Assembly: GCA_023055425.1 (NCBI GenBank)
Contig: JALGPY010000005.1
Location: 88,329,495 to 88,393,494 of the forward strand
Origin: Linanthus parryae
Taxonomy: Eukaryota; Streptophyta; Magnoliopsida; Ericales; Polemoniaceae
Reading direction: 5' to 3'
DNA length: 64,000 nucleotides
The notes under the pieces are model-generated. The model ran no database searches, was not told the DNA's origin, and saw only the letters and a program-made list of their open reading frames with translations. The position numbers and the translations under genes were made by a program. Positions 22,343-32,953 of the stretch are shown one piece after another (the stretch's first letter is position 1; each line of letters opens with the position of its first letter).

Positions 22343-22906
22343 TGCGTTTGAACGCAGCTTCTGCGTTTGAACGCACTGCTTCAACTTTTCTGGAAATTTG
22401 AAATTTTCTTGGTCTGCGTTTGAACGCACCCTGTGCGTTTGAACTCAGTGCTTGAAGTTCTATGCATTTTCTGGGATTGATGAACTGCGTTTGAACGCAC
22501 ACAACTTGCGTTTAAACGCACTGCTTGTGTCTACCATTCTTCTGATGAGTTGCGTTTGAACGAAAATGATCTGCGTTTAAACGCATGCCTTGTCTCTAGA
22601 AATTCTCTGCTGATTGGTTCTTGCGTTCGCACGCAACCGCTGCGTTTAAACGCACGTCTTTAGGCTTTTCCAGTCCATCTTTTCTTCTTGCGTTTGAACG
22701 CAACTCGTGCGTCTGAACGCACAACTTGTTTGTTGGACATCTTCATTGCGTGATCTGCGTTTGAACGCAGGTGGTCTGCGTTTGAACGCAGAAGTGTTAG
22801 CCATTTTCAGTGTTTCTTCGGTCGGTTGGCGGTTTTGCGTTTGAACGCAAGCTGTCTGCGTTTAAACGCACACGTGCGTTTGGACGCAAGTCTCCTGCGT
22901 TTGAAC
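22343..22906 (-). promoter_or_regulatory. Internal palindrome array of Athila-2 (about 18 copies)
   Basis: Copies start (plus coordinates) at 22343, 22362, 22415, 22434, 22486, 22507, about 22550, 22573, 22622, 22641, 22689, 22708, 22756, 22775, 22835, 22857, 22875 and 22893. The plus-strand form is mostly TGCGTTTGAACGCA; a few are degenerate. Pair members are 18-21 bp apart and pairs recur about every 67-72 bp. The palindrome core is much better kept than the sequence around it. Confidence 0.8.
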
Positions 22907-23083
22907 GCACGCCTCTGATTCCTGAAACACTGAATTCAATATTAAACCCCTCTTTCTCACTTTTCTCTCCAATTATGAATATTTTTGAAAAATATATAAA
23001 AACAACTAATCTATGTTGGGTTGCCTCCCAACCAGCGCTTGTGATTTATAGTCGACAGCCCGACTTTGTTACCTCTGTTGTGA

Positions 23084-25576
23084 TCACGGAAGGCCGAGGT
23101 AGATTGCCTCTACCTCTATGATCTCCTGGGGATCTCTGTATGGCTTGATCCTGTTCCCATTCACCTTGAAAACTGTATTGTCTCTTGGGTTTTCCAGTTC
23201 CACCACTCCCCATGATGTAATGTCTATCACGATAAATGGTCCAGACCATCTTGAGCGCAGCTTCCCTGGATAGAATTTCATCCTTGAGTTGTAAAGGAGA
23301 ACCTTCTGCCCGATTTCTATCTTCTTTGGTAGAATGCGATTGTCATGCCACTTCTTCGTTTTTTCTTTATAAATTTTGGCACTCTCATAAGCCGTTTTAC
23401 GAAATTCCCCTAGTTCGAGGAGTGCCATCTTCCGTTTATTTCCTGATAAACTGTGATCCACATTCAGTTGCTTGATTGCCCAGTATGCTTTGTGCTCCAA
23501 TCTGGTAAGTGACATGCTTTTCCAAAAACCAGCTTGTATGGGGACATTCCCAGCGGGGTTTTGTAAGCAGTTCTGTATGCCCAGAGCGCATCATCCAGCT
23601 TTAATGACCAGTCCTTGCGTCCAGGATTCACAGTTTTCTCCAGTATGCTCTTTATCTCCCTGTTGGACACCTCTGCTTGCCCGTTTGCCTGAGGGTGATA
23701 AGGCAATGACACCTTATGGATAGACACCCCGTACTGCTTTAGAACCTTGGCGAAGACCTTGTTGATAAAATGAGAACCTTCATCACTGACCATGGCCCTC
23801 GGCGTTCCGAATCTGGTAAAGATATTACGTTTTAGGAATCTTTCCACTACTGCCGCATCGTTCTTCTGACAGGCTATTGCTTCCACCCATTTCGACACGT
23901 AGTCTACTGCCAGTAAGATGTAGAGATTTCCTAGAGACGATGGGAATGGACCCATAAAATCAATACCCCAAACGTCGAAAGGCTCGACTTCCTGCCACAG
24001 TGTCATGGGCATTTCATTTTGCTGGGAAATATTTCCTGTCCGTTGGCAGCGATCACAACTCTGCGCATAATCATGGCAATCCTTGAAGACTGTTGGCCTG
24101 AAAAATCCTGACTGCAACACTTTGTGGGCTGTTCTTGGTCCGCTGAAGTGCCCCCCACATTGTGCTGAGTGGCAGTGCTGAATTACCTCCAAGATCTCGT
24201 GACATGGAATGCAACGACGGAGAATATTGTCTGCCCCTTGCTTGAATAGATAAGGATCGTCCCAGAAATATTTCTTGCAGTCTGAAATAAACTTCTTTTT
24301 CTGCCAAGGGGTGATGTCTTCAGGGAGTGCTCCATTGACCAAATAATTGGCTATAGCGTAATACCAGGGCCGTCTGTTGGTCTTGATCTTCATAATATGT
24401 TCATCCGGAAAATTTTCTTGAATTGGTACCAATTCTTCTGTAGGGTTTTCCAGGCGAGATAGATGATCGGCTACCACATTTTCAACTCCCTTTTTATCCC
24501 TGATTTCGACATCAAATTCCTGCATCAGAAGAATCCAACGCAGCAACCTTGGCTTTGCATCCTTCTTCTCCAGTAAGTATTTCAGTGCACTGTGATCTGT
24601 GAATATGATGACTTTCGAACCTACCAGGTAAGATCTGAACTTATCCAGAGCAAAAACGACTGCCAGCAGCTCCTTTTCTGTAGTCCTGTAGTTAATCTGT
24701 GCCTCATTCAGGACCCTGCTGGCATAGTAAATGACACTGCACACTTTATCTCTTCGCTGTCCCAGTACTGCGCCCACTGCGTAATCACTGGCGTCACACA
24801 TCAGCTCTAATGGGAGGGTCCAATATGACGTTGTGATAATGGGCGCAGTTGTCAGCCTGTCTTTAAGCACGTCAAATGCTTCTTTGCAGGCTTCGTCAAA
24901 TATGAAGGGCACATCTTTTCCCAACAAATTACATAGTGGTTTTGTAATTTTTGAGAAATCTTTAATAAACCTTCTGTAAAATCCTGCATGGCCCAAAAAA
25001 CTCTTAATTGCCTTCACTGTGGTTGGATATGGCAGTTGCTTGATCACCTCTATTTTTGCCCTGTCTACTTCCAGTCCTTTGCTGGAAATCCTGTGTCCCA
25101 GCACTATTCCTTCTGTAACCATGAAGTGGCATTTTTTCCCAGTTGAGTACCAGGTTAGTTTTTCTGCAGCGAATCAGAACTCTGGCCAGATGGTATAAGC
25201 AGTCTTCAAAGCTGTCCCCAAATAACGAAAAATCGTCCATGAAACCTTCCAAATTTTTCTCTATCATGTCAGAGAAAATGGCCATCATACATCTTTGGAA
25301 TGTTGCTGGAGCATTGCATAATCCAAATGGCATTCGTCTAAAGGAAAACGTTCCGTAGGGGCAGGTGAACGTCGTCTTTTCTTGATCTTCTGGATTTATA
25401 TAGATCTGGTTGTAGCCAGAGTACCCGTCAAGGAAGCAGTAATAAGCATGGTGAGCCAGTCTGTCCAACATCTGGTCCATGAATGGCAGCGGAAAGTGGT
25501 CTTTCAGTGTTGCAACGTTCAGCTTCCGATAGTCCATACAGATTCGCCAGCCAGTGACAGTGCGCTGGGCGATCTA
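23084..25576 (-). pseudogene. Athila-2 RT, RNase H and integrase
   Basis: RT palm at 25537-25134 (DGYSGYNQI, FRRMPFGLCNAPATFQR, FMDDF), then a frameshift at an A run near 25134. From 25122 to 23515 one open frame encodes RT thumb, RNase H ([22 protein letters not shown]) and integrase with H2C2 and the DDE residues ([26 protein letters not shown]). A further frame change near 23500 leads to the C-terminal part, ending at 23084. A TAG at 25574-25576 replaces a Gln codon present in Athila-1. There is no chromodomain. Confidence 0.92.
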
Positions 25577-28402
25577 TTCCTGATCAGCATTTTGTACTAC
25601 TGTAATACCCCCTTTCTTTGGTACACACTGGACAGGACTGACCCAGGTGCTGTCTGATATGGGGTATATAATTCCTGCTTCTAGCCACTTCATGACCTTC
25701 TTTGTACCACATCTTTCATAATTGGGTTTAGTCTCCGTTGAGGCTGGATGACTGGCTTCTTTCCTTCTTCAATTCTTATTTTGTGCATGCAGTAATCAGG
25801 ACTGATTCCTTTTAGGTCCGCAATTGTCCATCCGATGGCTTCTTTATGCTCTCGAAGTACCTCCAGCAGCTTTTGTTCCTGTTCCTGAGATAAAAGAGAC
25901 GAAACAATTACCGGCAGAGTATTATTTTCACCAATAAAAGCGTACCTGAGGTGGTCTGGCAACTGTTTTAATTCCAGGACTGGTGGTTCCTGGAGTGATG
26001 GGATCAGTGTCATTTTCTGCTCGCTTCCTTCGTCCTTATATAGAGTGACCCAGCTCTCTGTTCCCATGATCTGCTCAGCGTGTTGCTCCTCTGTTTCCTC
26101 TGGATACATGTACTCAAATTCCTCCCATAAATTTTCCATCTCCTCACTCTCCTGATCATCAATTACTTCTACTGCAAAACAGTTTTCATGCCCGTAATGG
26201 TCAGGAAGCTGGAGAGATTTGAAGACGTTAAATTTCACTTTTTCTTCATTGATTTGCATGGACAGCTCTCCACTTTTTTAGTTAATAATAGCTTCACCAG
26301 TTGCTAGGAAAGGTCTGCCCAAGATTAGCGGGACCTCTCCGGCCTCCATATCCAGTATCACAAAATCTGCTGGAAAAATAAGCTCTCCAACTTTTACCAG
26401 GATATCTTCAATTACTCCATAGGCAGGTTTCACAGATCTGTCAGCCATTTGAAGCATAATTCTTGTTGGACGTGGTTCTCCGACTCCCAGACTTTTGAAG
26501 ATGGTCAGTGGCATCAGGTTGATGCTGGCACCCAAGTCGCATAAGGCTTTTCCTGTGTATGCACTGCCCAGAGTTACTGGAATAACAAAACTACCAGGGT
26601 CTTTCTTTTTCAGTGGTAGACCATTTTGCACACAACTGCTCGCTTCTGCCGTCAGATTCACTGTTTCGAAGTCACTCATTCGCCTTCTCCCATACAATAT
26701 GTCTTTGAGAAATTTCGCGTAAGTAGGCATTTTGGCAAGTGCTTCGGCAAAAGGTATGTTTATCTGTAATTGCTTGAATACCTCCAGAAATCTGATGTAG
26801 TCTTTGCTGTCATCTCTCTTACGTGTCTTCAGAGGGTAAGGTACCTCCTTAGAGATTGGCACTGTTTCTGGACTACCCTCATTAGTCTGCGCTGCCTCCT
26901 GCTCGACCGAACCCCTTTTCTGAGGGTTAGCGGTTGAACTGTTTTCCCTGTCAAACACTTCGTGTTCAATGATCTTTGACTTCTCTGCACGTGCATGACT
27001 GGGATACGGTGGATCCTGCAGTGCAATTCCACTTCGAGTTGTGATAGCATTGATTTGAGCGCGTGGATTGTTTACTGTATTTGACGGTAAATTCCCTGGG
27101 GCTCATTCTGCCTGGTTCTGTGCAAGCTGACCATTCTGTACCTCCAAGTTGCGGATAGCAATTTTCATTTGGCTTACATCGGCAGTTAATGACTCCATCT
27201 GCGCAAATCTAGTTTCCCACTGCTTATTGAATTTCTCCATATATGACTCAAAATGTTGTTGTGATAAATTTAGCTGTGGTGGTGCTGCTGGTGCGTGCTG
27301 TGCTGGGGCTGTCTGTTGTGCCTGTGGCCTGTGCTGAAATCCTGGTGCATAGACTGCTGCATTGGGATTTCCGTAGCGAAACCCTGGATGGTCACGTGTG
27401 CCTGGTCAGTAGCGACTAGGATCCCACTGCTGCTAAACATAGTTGGCATCTTCGGTCTGAAGCTCCAGAATTGCTGCGTCAAGGTCAGGTTCATCCACTG
27501 ATGCCACGGGCTTCTTCTCTGTATACACCTTTTTAACTAAGTCCTGTACCACTTTCGTGAGATTGTCAATCCTGTCATCAGCCACTGGTTCTGCTATGGC
27601 TGTGAGCCTGCGGTCATCAAACAGGCGAGTATCCTGTTTGGCTAATTGTTTCATTAGTTCGTATGCTCCATCCTTATCCACATGGTATAGAAAGTTACCC
27701 CCAGCTTCCCTATCAATCCTGTCAGCATTCTCCCTCAAGAGCATGGTAGAATACCTGCAGAATTTTTGCGTTCCCGAAGCCGTGATTGGGGCATTTTTTA
27801 ACGATTCTCATTAGCCTGTCCCATGCGTCTACCACCGTTTCTCCCATATTCTGTTTGAAAGATAAGATCTCACTCTGCAGCTTGATAACTCGGGATGCGG
27901 GGTAGAATTTTGCCAAAAAATCAGTAACACATCCTTCCCAGGTAGTGATAGACCTCGGTGGTCTTGCCTCCAGCCAGTCTTTTGCTGTTCCGAACAAGCA
28001 GTATGGGAATAAAATTAGCTTTGGCGTATCCGCTTCGACTCCTCTATACTTAATCTTGTTGCAGTAGTCTTCGAACTTTCCAAGGAAGTCGTTCGGATCT
28101 TCATCTGCTTTCCCATTGAAAGGACAATGAGTCTGGGCGGTCTGAGTGGTGGATGATTTCAGATCGAAGTGCTCTGCTGTAATGGGTGGCACTACGATAG
28201 CTGGTTGATGTCCTCCGGTCGGGACTTCAAAGTTTTCGACAATCGCCCTTCCAGATCTGTTGTAAGTCCTCTGATTGTTCCTGGCAGCAAAGCCTGCTGC
28301 TATCAACTCCTCAATGTAAAGAGCCATCTGTGCTGGAGTACGTTGCTGCTGTCCTGTGGGTGTTCCTGTTTCAGTTGGCGTGTCTTCTCCGTGCTCAGAC
28401 AT
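25577..28402 (-). pseudogene. Athila-2 gag and protease
   Basis: Gag starts at the ATG at 28402 (MSEHGED) and is open to 27722. A 2-nt deletion near 27735 then shifts the frame relative to Athila-1. Stops at about 27433, 27415 and 27103-27105 follow, the last a CGA-to-TGA change. Gag runs without a break into the protease part (26958-26278) with DLGAS and LILGRPFLATG. A stop at 26278 and a 1-nt deletion near 25708 complete the damage. The Gln codon that is TAG at 6871 in Athila-1 is intact here, which shows that gag and pol were one frame. Confidence 0.9.
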
Positions 28403-28610
28403 CGCGGCTCAGTGTCTGCGACTTTGCTCTCTGAAAAGTTTTTCGGGATCTTCAAGTGGTGATACCAGTTTGCTAGGCAATCTGGACATAAACTAGAATA
28501 ACCTGAAAATCAGAATTCAAGAGCAATAAGTCAAAAGAAAATAAACGTAAAAGAAAAAGAAAAAGCTTTGAAACTTATTCTAAGGTCTTTTTAAGAAAGA
28601 CTGTAACCGT

Positions 28611-28628
28611 TCCCCGGCAACGGCGCCA
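28611..28628 (-). other. Primer-binding site of Athila-2, tRNA-Asp
   Basis: On the minus strand TGGCGCCGTTGCCGGGGA, a perfect 18-nt complement of the plant tRNA-Asp 3' end, six bases from the LTR end. Confidence 0.93.
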
Positions 28629-29631
28629 AAAACTTGACAGCGTAAACCTATCTGCTTTTTCGCAAGTGTACAATCAAGTAATATAGAGTACGTATTTGTG
28701 ACTCTGGTTGTCGAACCCTCGAGAACAGTTTAAGTTTTACTTATTAGAAATAAAATTAGACACAAAGCTTGTAAAAAGGAGGAAAGTTGGGATGTGATTC
28801 TACTCACTAATTTGCAGTAAATAAACAATATTTAGAAAAGCTTATTTTATTTTTCTGTTAAGTAATTTGCAGGAGTTGTGGTTGTCGTAAAAATCGATAA
28901 TTCTAAGAATCTAGGTCCCAGGATCCCCTAGGGTTACTCTCCAGCTTGCCTGGTATATTTGATTTCAGAAACACACAGTAGTTTTGTTTATGCCAGCATA
29001 CCAATAGTACAATCTCCTCTCGGTCTCATGCACCTGTCACTCCCCTGCAGATTTTCGGGTCCTCTCGGTCCACCTAAATCTGCAGGTTCATTCTAAGTCT
29101 GCTAGGGTTACAGGTTCTCCTCTCGGTCTCCCCTAAACGTCTAGCAGTTGGTCTAATGCTTCTGGGCTAGTCCCCTGATTCTCTTCACCTCTCGGTCCAT
29201 CAAGGCAGAGTACTAAATCTTGTCTTCTCTTCCTAACTCTCACTGGCCACTCTCGCGCACCAGATCCTGTCTATAACACTCCTGCGTGATCAAGCCATTC
29301 ATGTATGTAAATAAAATCAAAGACAAGATAATAAACAATCCATCCTGTATTAAGACTTCAACTAGTCATGCATCTGAAAATCAAACAACCAAGTCTGCTG
29401 AATTCATAAACCCTAGGTTCACCAAGAACCTAGGAAAAAGGTTTAGCTAGACTGCATTATTGAAAAACACTGTTTCATAAAAGAGAGAAAAGATCAAACA
29501 AGTTTATGGCTGAATACTGAAAAACTGCTCCAATCCTGCTCTGCTCCAATCCTGACGGCTCTGAAACTGGCTGCTGTGATGATGATTGTAGATGTGTGTG
29601 TGTAACCCTAATTCTGTGCTGGGACACCTCC

Positions 29632-29638
29632 TTTTATA
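29632..29638 (-). promoter_or_regulatory. TATA box of the Athila-2 5' LTR
   Basis: TATAAAA on the minus strand, in the same context as Athila-1 (GGCAGTATAAAAGGAGGTG). It lies 84 bp downstream of the nearest palindrome. Confidence 0.8.
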
Positions 29639-29722
29639 CTGCCACAGTCTCCAAAACTGACGCACGAAATTCCTGTTCTACCCTAAAAAAAAACTCGTCC
29701 TGGAAGCTTCTGGAAACACACT

Positions 29723-30018
29723 TGCGTTCGAACGCAGCTCCCCTGCGTTCAAACGCAGTGCGTCTGAACGCACATCTTCTGCGTTTGAACGCAGGCCTTA
29801 ACCACTTTTCTCTTCTGTCTTCTGGCCTCTCAGACTTGTGCGTTTGAACGCAGCTCACCTGCGTTTGAACGCACAACTTGGTTTTTCTGCTCTGGAGTCG
29901 AGTCTTGCGTTTGAACGCAGGACTGTGCGTCTGAACGCACAACTTAGCCTCTTTTCTGCCGTTTTGGTCCTGCTGCCATGTGGTGCGTTTGAACGCAGCT
30001 GCCCTGCGTTTGAACGCA
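29723..30018 (-). promoter_or_regulatory. Ten-copy palindrome array of the Athila-2 LTR
   Basis: Ten copies of the 14-bp motif, mostly TGCGTTTGAACGCA on the plus strand. The copy next to the TATA box (29723-29736) is the perfect palindrome TGCGTTCGAACGCA, as in both Athila-1 LTRs. Confidence 0.8.
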
Positions 30019-30318
30019 CAACTTAGAATTTTCTGCACTTTTTCTGCTCAGCTTCCCTGATACGCTGCCTCCAAATCCAAGTCAATCCCATGTATTCTCC
30101 GGCACCTGTTAGCTGCACATCTTAACATGTAGCCACGATCATATCCAACAAACAAAATTATGCATGAAATTACTCAAATCTTGCAATCATGTCCTATAAA
30201 TCTCTGCCTCGTATCAGGTGGAAAATAAGCTGAAAATGGGCAAACTCAACTCTCACAGGGTTAGAACCAATGGTAAAAAGATGTCCCAGACTGATCCCAT
30301 TTTCAAGCTATCAAAGTG

Positions 30319-30434
30319 TGAGCATATAGTATAAATCATGACATAGCTAGCATCTGTATTGTACATTTGTACCCAAGATCCAGACGAATACTGAATTACT
30401 ATGGTCTTGCTCAGTAAGTTACCATATCATATAC
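30319..30434. other. Short flank between Athila-2 and Gypsy-3
   Basis: Unique-looking AT-rich DNA. Part of it (about 30361-30420) resembles 42097-42157, just 3' of the P450 gene, including the shared words TATGGTCTTGCT and TGAATTA. It may be a duplicated piece of P450 downstream DNA. Confidence 0.4.
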
Positions 30435-30832
30435 TGTCATGTTCTATATTTTATTTCCAATTTTCGGCAGCCTTTTTCCGGCCGTTTTACCAAAAATAAT
30501 GAGCTCCGATGAGCAAATTTGGTCATCACCGGTGAAGAATGAAGAGAAACGATTTCGTCCTACTAATGCTTAGTAGCCCGACGTCGTTTCAATCGTTTTA
30601 ACCATTAAATTAGTAGTAATTAGTGCTACGGCACTGTTTGATCATTATCGCACCTGTTAATTCAGAGGGCAATTCTGTTAAGAGAAGAGCTTAGTTGGCC
30701 GGGTCATTTTAGTCTTTTCGACCCTATAACCACATATATGTATTGATCCTCTTTCAGAGAGAGAATTATGAATGATGATTTAGATTTCTTGCGATTTAGC
30801 TCTTTCAATGTTCAATCGATTCCCTCCTATCT
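30435..30832 (+). repeat. Partial 5' LTR of Gypsy-3
   Basis: Begins TGTCATGTT and matches 41432 to about 41836 of the 3' LTR. Homology stops after TCCCTCCTATCT, where RNase H coding sequence begins. Confidence 0.9.
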
Positions 30833-31506
30833 AGAAGGTGTACCATTCACCATCAAGTCAGATCATCAAAGTATCAAATATTTTTTAGAACAGAGGCTCA
30901 ACACAGCTACACAACACAAATGGCTTGCCAAACTTATTGGTACTATACAATCTTCTACAAGAGTGATAAAGACTATGTTGTAGTTGATGCTCTATCAAGA
31001 ATTCCATAGGAAGCTCAATGTAGTGCAGTTTCAACTCTGCAACCAAGTTGGGTAGACAAGGTGGTTCAATCATATCAAGGTGATGCTTGGGTTCAAGGCT
31101 GGCTTCAGCAGCTCCGATTGGATTCCAAGGCTGGGCAAGGTCAATGGACTCTTTCAAATGGGATGTTATGGAAGCAACACCAGATTTACATAGGTACAAC
31201 AACCACTCTCAGACAGGATCACATTCAAACGTGTCACAATTCTAGAGTTGGGGGCCATTCAGGTATTATAGGTACTTTCAAAATATTGCAATGTCACTTT
31301 TATTGGCCCAAGATCAGGAAGGAAGTCAAGGAATGGGTTCTCTCTAGTGATATATGCCAAAGGAGAAACATGAAATGTGGCTTACCTTGGGCTACTCCAA
31401 CCCTTACCTATTCCTTCACCCCTTGGAGTGACATCTGTATGGATTTCATCACTGGGCTTCCCAAGTCAAATAGTAAAGAGATCATACTAGTTGTGGTAGA
31501 CATACT
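30833..31506 (+). pseudogene. Gypsy-3 RNase H end and first part of integrase
   Basis: RNase H wording VPFTIKSDHQSIKYFLEQRL is followed by an ALSRIP-type end and an in-frame stop near 31008. From 31061 the integrase H2C2 part follows (HNSRVGGHSG, FYWPKIRKEVKEW). In the Cys pair the first Cys is Ser (SSDICQ), so zinc binding is likely lost. The first catalytic Asp is in CMDFITGLPKS (about 31438). The frame stops where Copia-A is inserted. Confidence 0.88.
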
Positions 31507-32939
31507 TGTTGGGTTTTGACGTAGGTAACGCAGCAGAATAACAAAAATTTAATCCTACTCAAAGCCCACCAAGGATCACAGGAAGAGACATCATAACATG
31601 ATAAGGGACATAGTAATTGTGTACCTTCTGGTTTGAGAGATCACACGAAGAATGATGTCCTTGTCTCTACGGTTGATCCACGTCTAGAGGTGAGATCTAG
31701 ATTCTTCCTTCTCAAGTGCTAGCTTGGACCGGAAGAAGAGGGAACAATGAATCAAGCAACGAGGGACAAAGGAGGGTTTCGACACTCCTCTTTGGCACCG
31801 ACGGGAAGGGGGCGGATGGGCTTTGAGGCGGTGGCCTCTAACCGTTGCCTTGCTCTCTCATTTTCTCTATCCCACTCTCTTGTGTTATGTCTAATAACAT
31901 TAAGTGGGAAGGAAGTTAGAGCCTCCTTTATATAGTCCAACAACTCCTTGTTAACTACATAAATGTCCTTCCTAGTTCTACATGAACTTGGATTAGTCCC
32001 TTCCTTGAAAATTAGTCTTACTAAGTTTGCAAGGGGTTGCACAATGATCCTTCTTATTAATTAATCATATTAAGTAATCCCAAATCTAGTTCTACTCTAT
32101 TTTACGTGTGACCCCATATGTTTATACTTAGTTGGTAGTAACTTATTACTAACATGGAGCGGTGTCTAGCAACACATCCATGCCACCCAACTAATAGAAA
32201 TAGTCAGTGATCTCGACAAACCTCTTGTGTCCAATATCTCATATTGCACTATCCCTTTGTCTCCATATTCGGATTGGACACGAGACATAAATAGTCACAC
32301 TCGTATATCCAATCCATAGTTCATCGATCCTAGGAATATGCTTATGCAAGTAGATAATATCAATATCTCCATATTGATTTATCTGAGTCTGGCCAGACAT
32401 TCAATAAGCCTCATCCCTCGAGTGGCCGGGGATATTTGCTCCCATTATGTGGGAGGGACAAATCCTCTCTACATCACTACGATCTCTAAGCTTGCTTCCT
32501 ATCATGCCCGATGACTATCTTTATGATTACCCAGTTACGGTGTAACGTTTGATAACATCAAAGCACGATATTCCACAACTAGAGTATCTAGTGACTTCAA
32601 GTATAAGAATTGCAATCATATTAGCACTACGAGAAGCGCTTGTGACTTTAACATAATCTAATGTATCATCCTCGTTATGGGTCAATCCCCCATGCCATTA
32701 CTCCTAATGCATACCCATGCGTTAGACTTGATATCTCCATATCAATCTACACACATACTAGTCTATATTTGATCGTCCTATTAATCAATATAGTGGACTA
32801 GAGATATTTAAGATAAACAACAGATTGTATCTAAGGACTTCATTATATTAAATATCACAATATATAATAAATGAATATTCTAGCCAATAACAATGTTCAA
32901 AATAAATATTAGATTGCCTCTAGGGAATCTATTCCAACA
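31507..32939 (-). repeat. Copia-A 3' LTR (1433 bp)
   Basis: Minus strand TGTTGGAATAG to CCCAACA. A TATA box (TATATAAAGGAGG) lies at 31927-31934. It closely matches the LTR at 38518-39949 with scattered substitutions. Confidence 0.94.
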
Positions 32940-32951
32940 GTCTCCCACTTA
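32940..32951 (-). other. Polypurine tract of Copia-A
   Basis: TAAGTGGGAGAC on the minus strand, directly before the 3' LTR start TGTTGGAATAG. Confidence 0.85.
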
Positions 32952-32953
32952 CA

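Larger units (their letters stand above)
17893..30313 (-). mobile_element. Athila-type retrotransposon (Athila-2), rearranged 3' LTR
   Basis: A minus-strand relative of Athila-1, 12.4 kb, with exact TSDs AAGTG at 17888-17892 and 30314-30318. From high to low coordinates: a complete 5' LTR (28635-30313), a perfect tRNA-Asp primer-binding site (28611-28628), gag-pol, an internal palindrome array, ORF3, a 3' UTR, and a 3' LTR of which only the R-U5 half remains (17893-18681). Between 18682 and about 19235 unrelated sequence with host-type exons replaces the U3 half and the polypurine tract. Its lesions mostly differ from those of Athila-1, so the two are independent decayed copies. Confidence 0.93.
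28635..30313 (-). repeat. Athila-2 5' LTR (1679 bp)
   Basis: Reads TGATAGC to CTGTCA on the minus strand, with the TSD AAGTG outside at 30314-30318. It has the ten-copy palindrome array (29723-30018), the TATA box (29632-29638) and the conserved U5 end. It is the only complete LTR of this element. Confidence 0.95.

Noticed and set aside
31752..32042. Small ORF in the Copia-A LTR, also seen at 38849-39052
   Set aside because: It overlaps the TATA box and leader region of the LTR, has no domain, and is not kept open in Copia-B.
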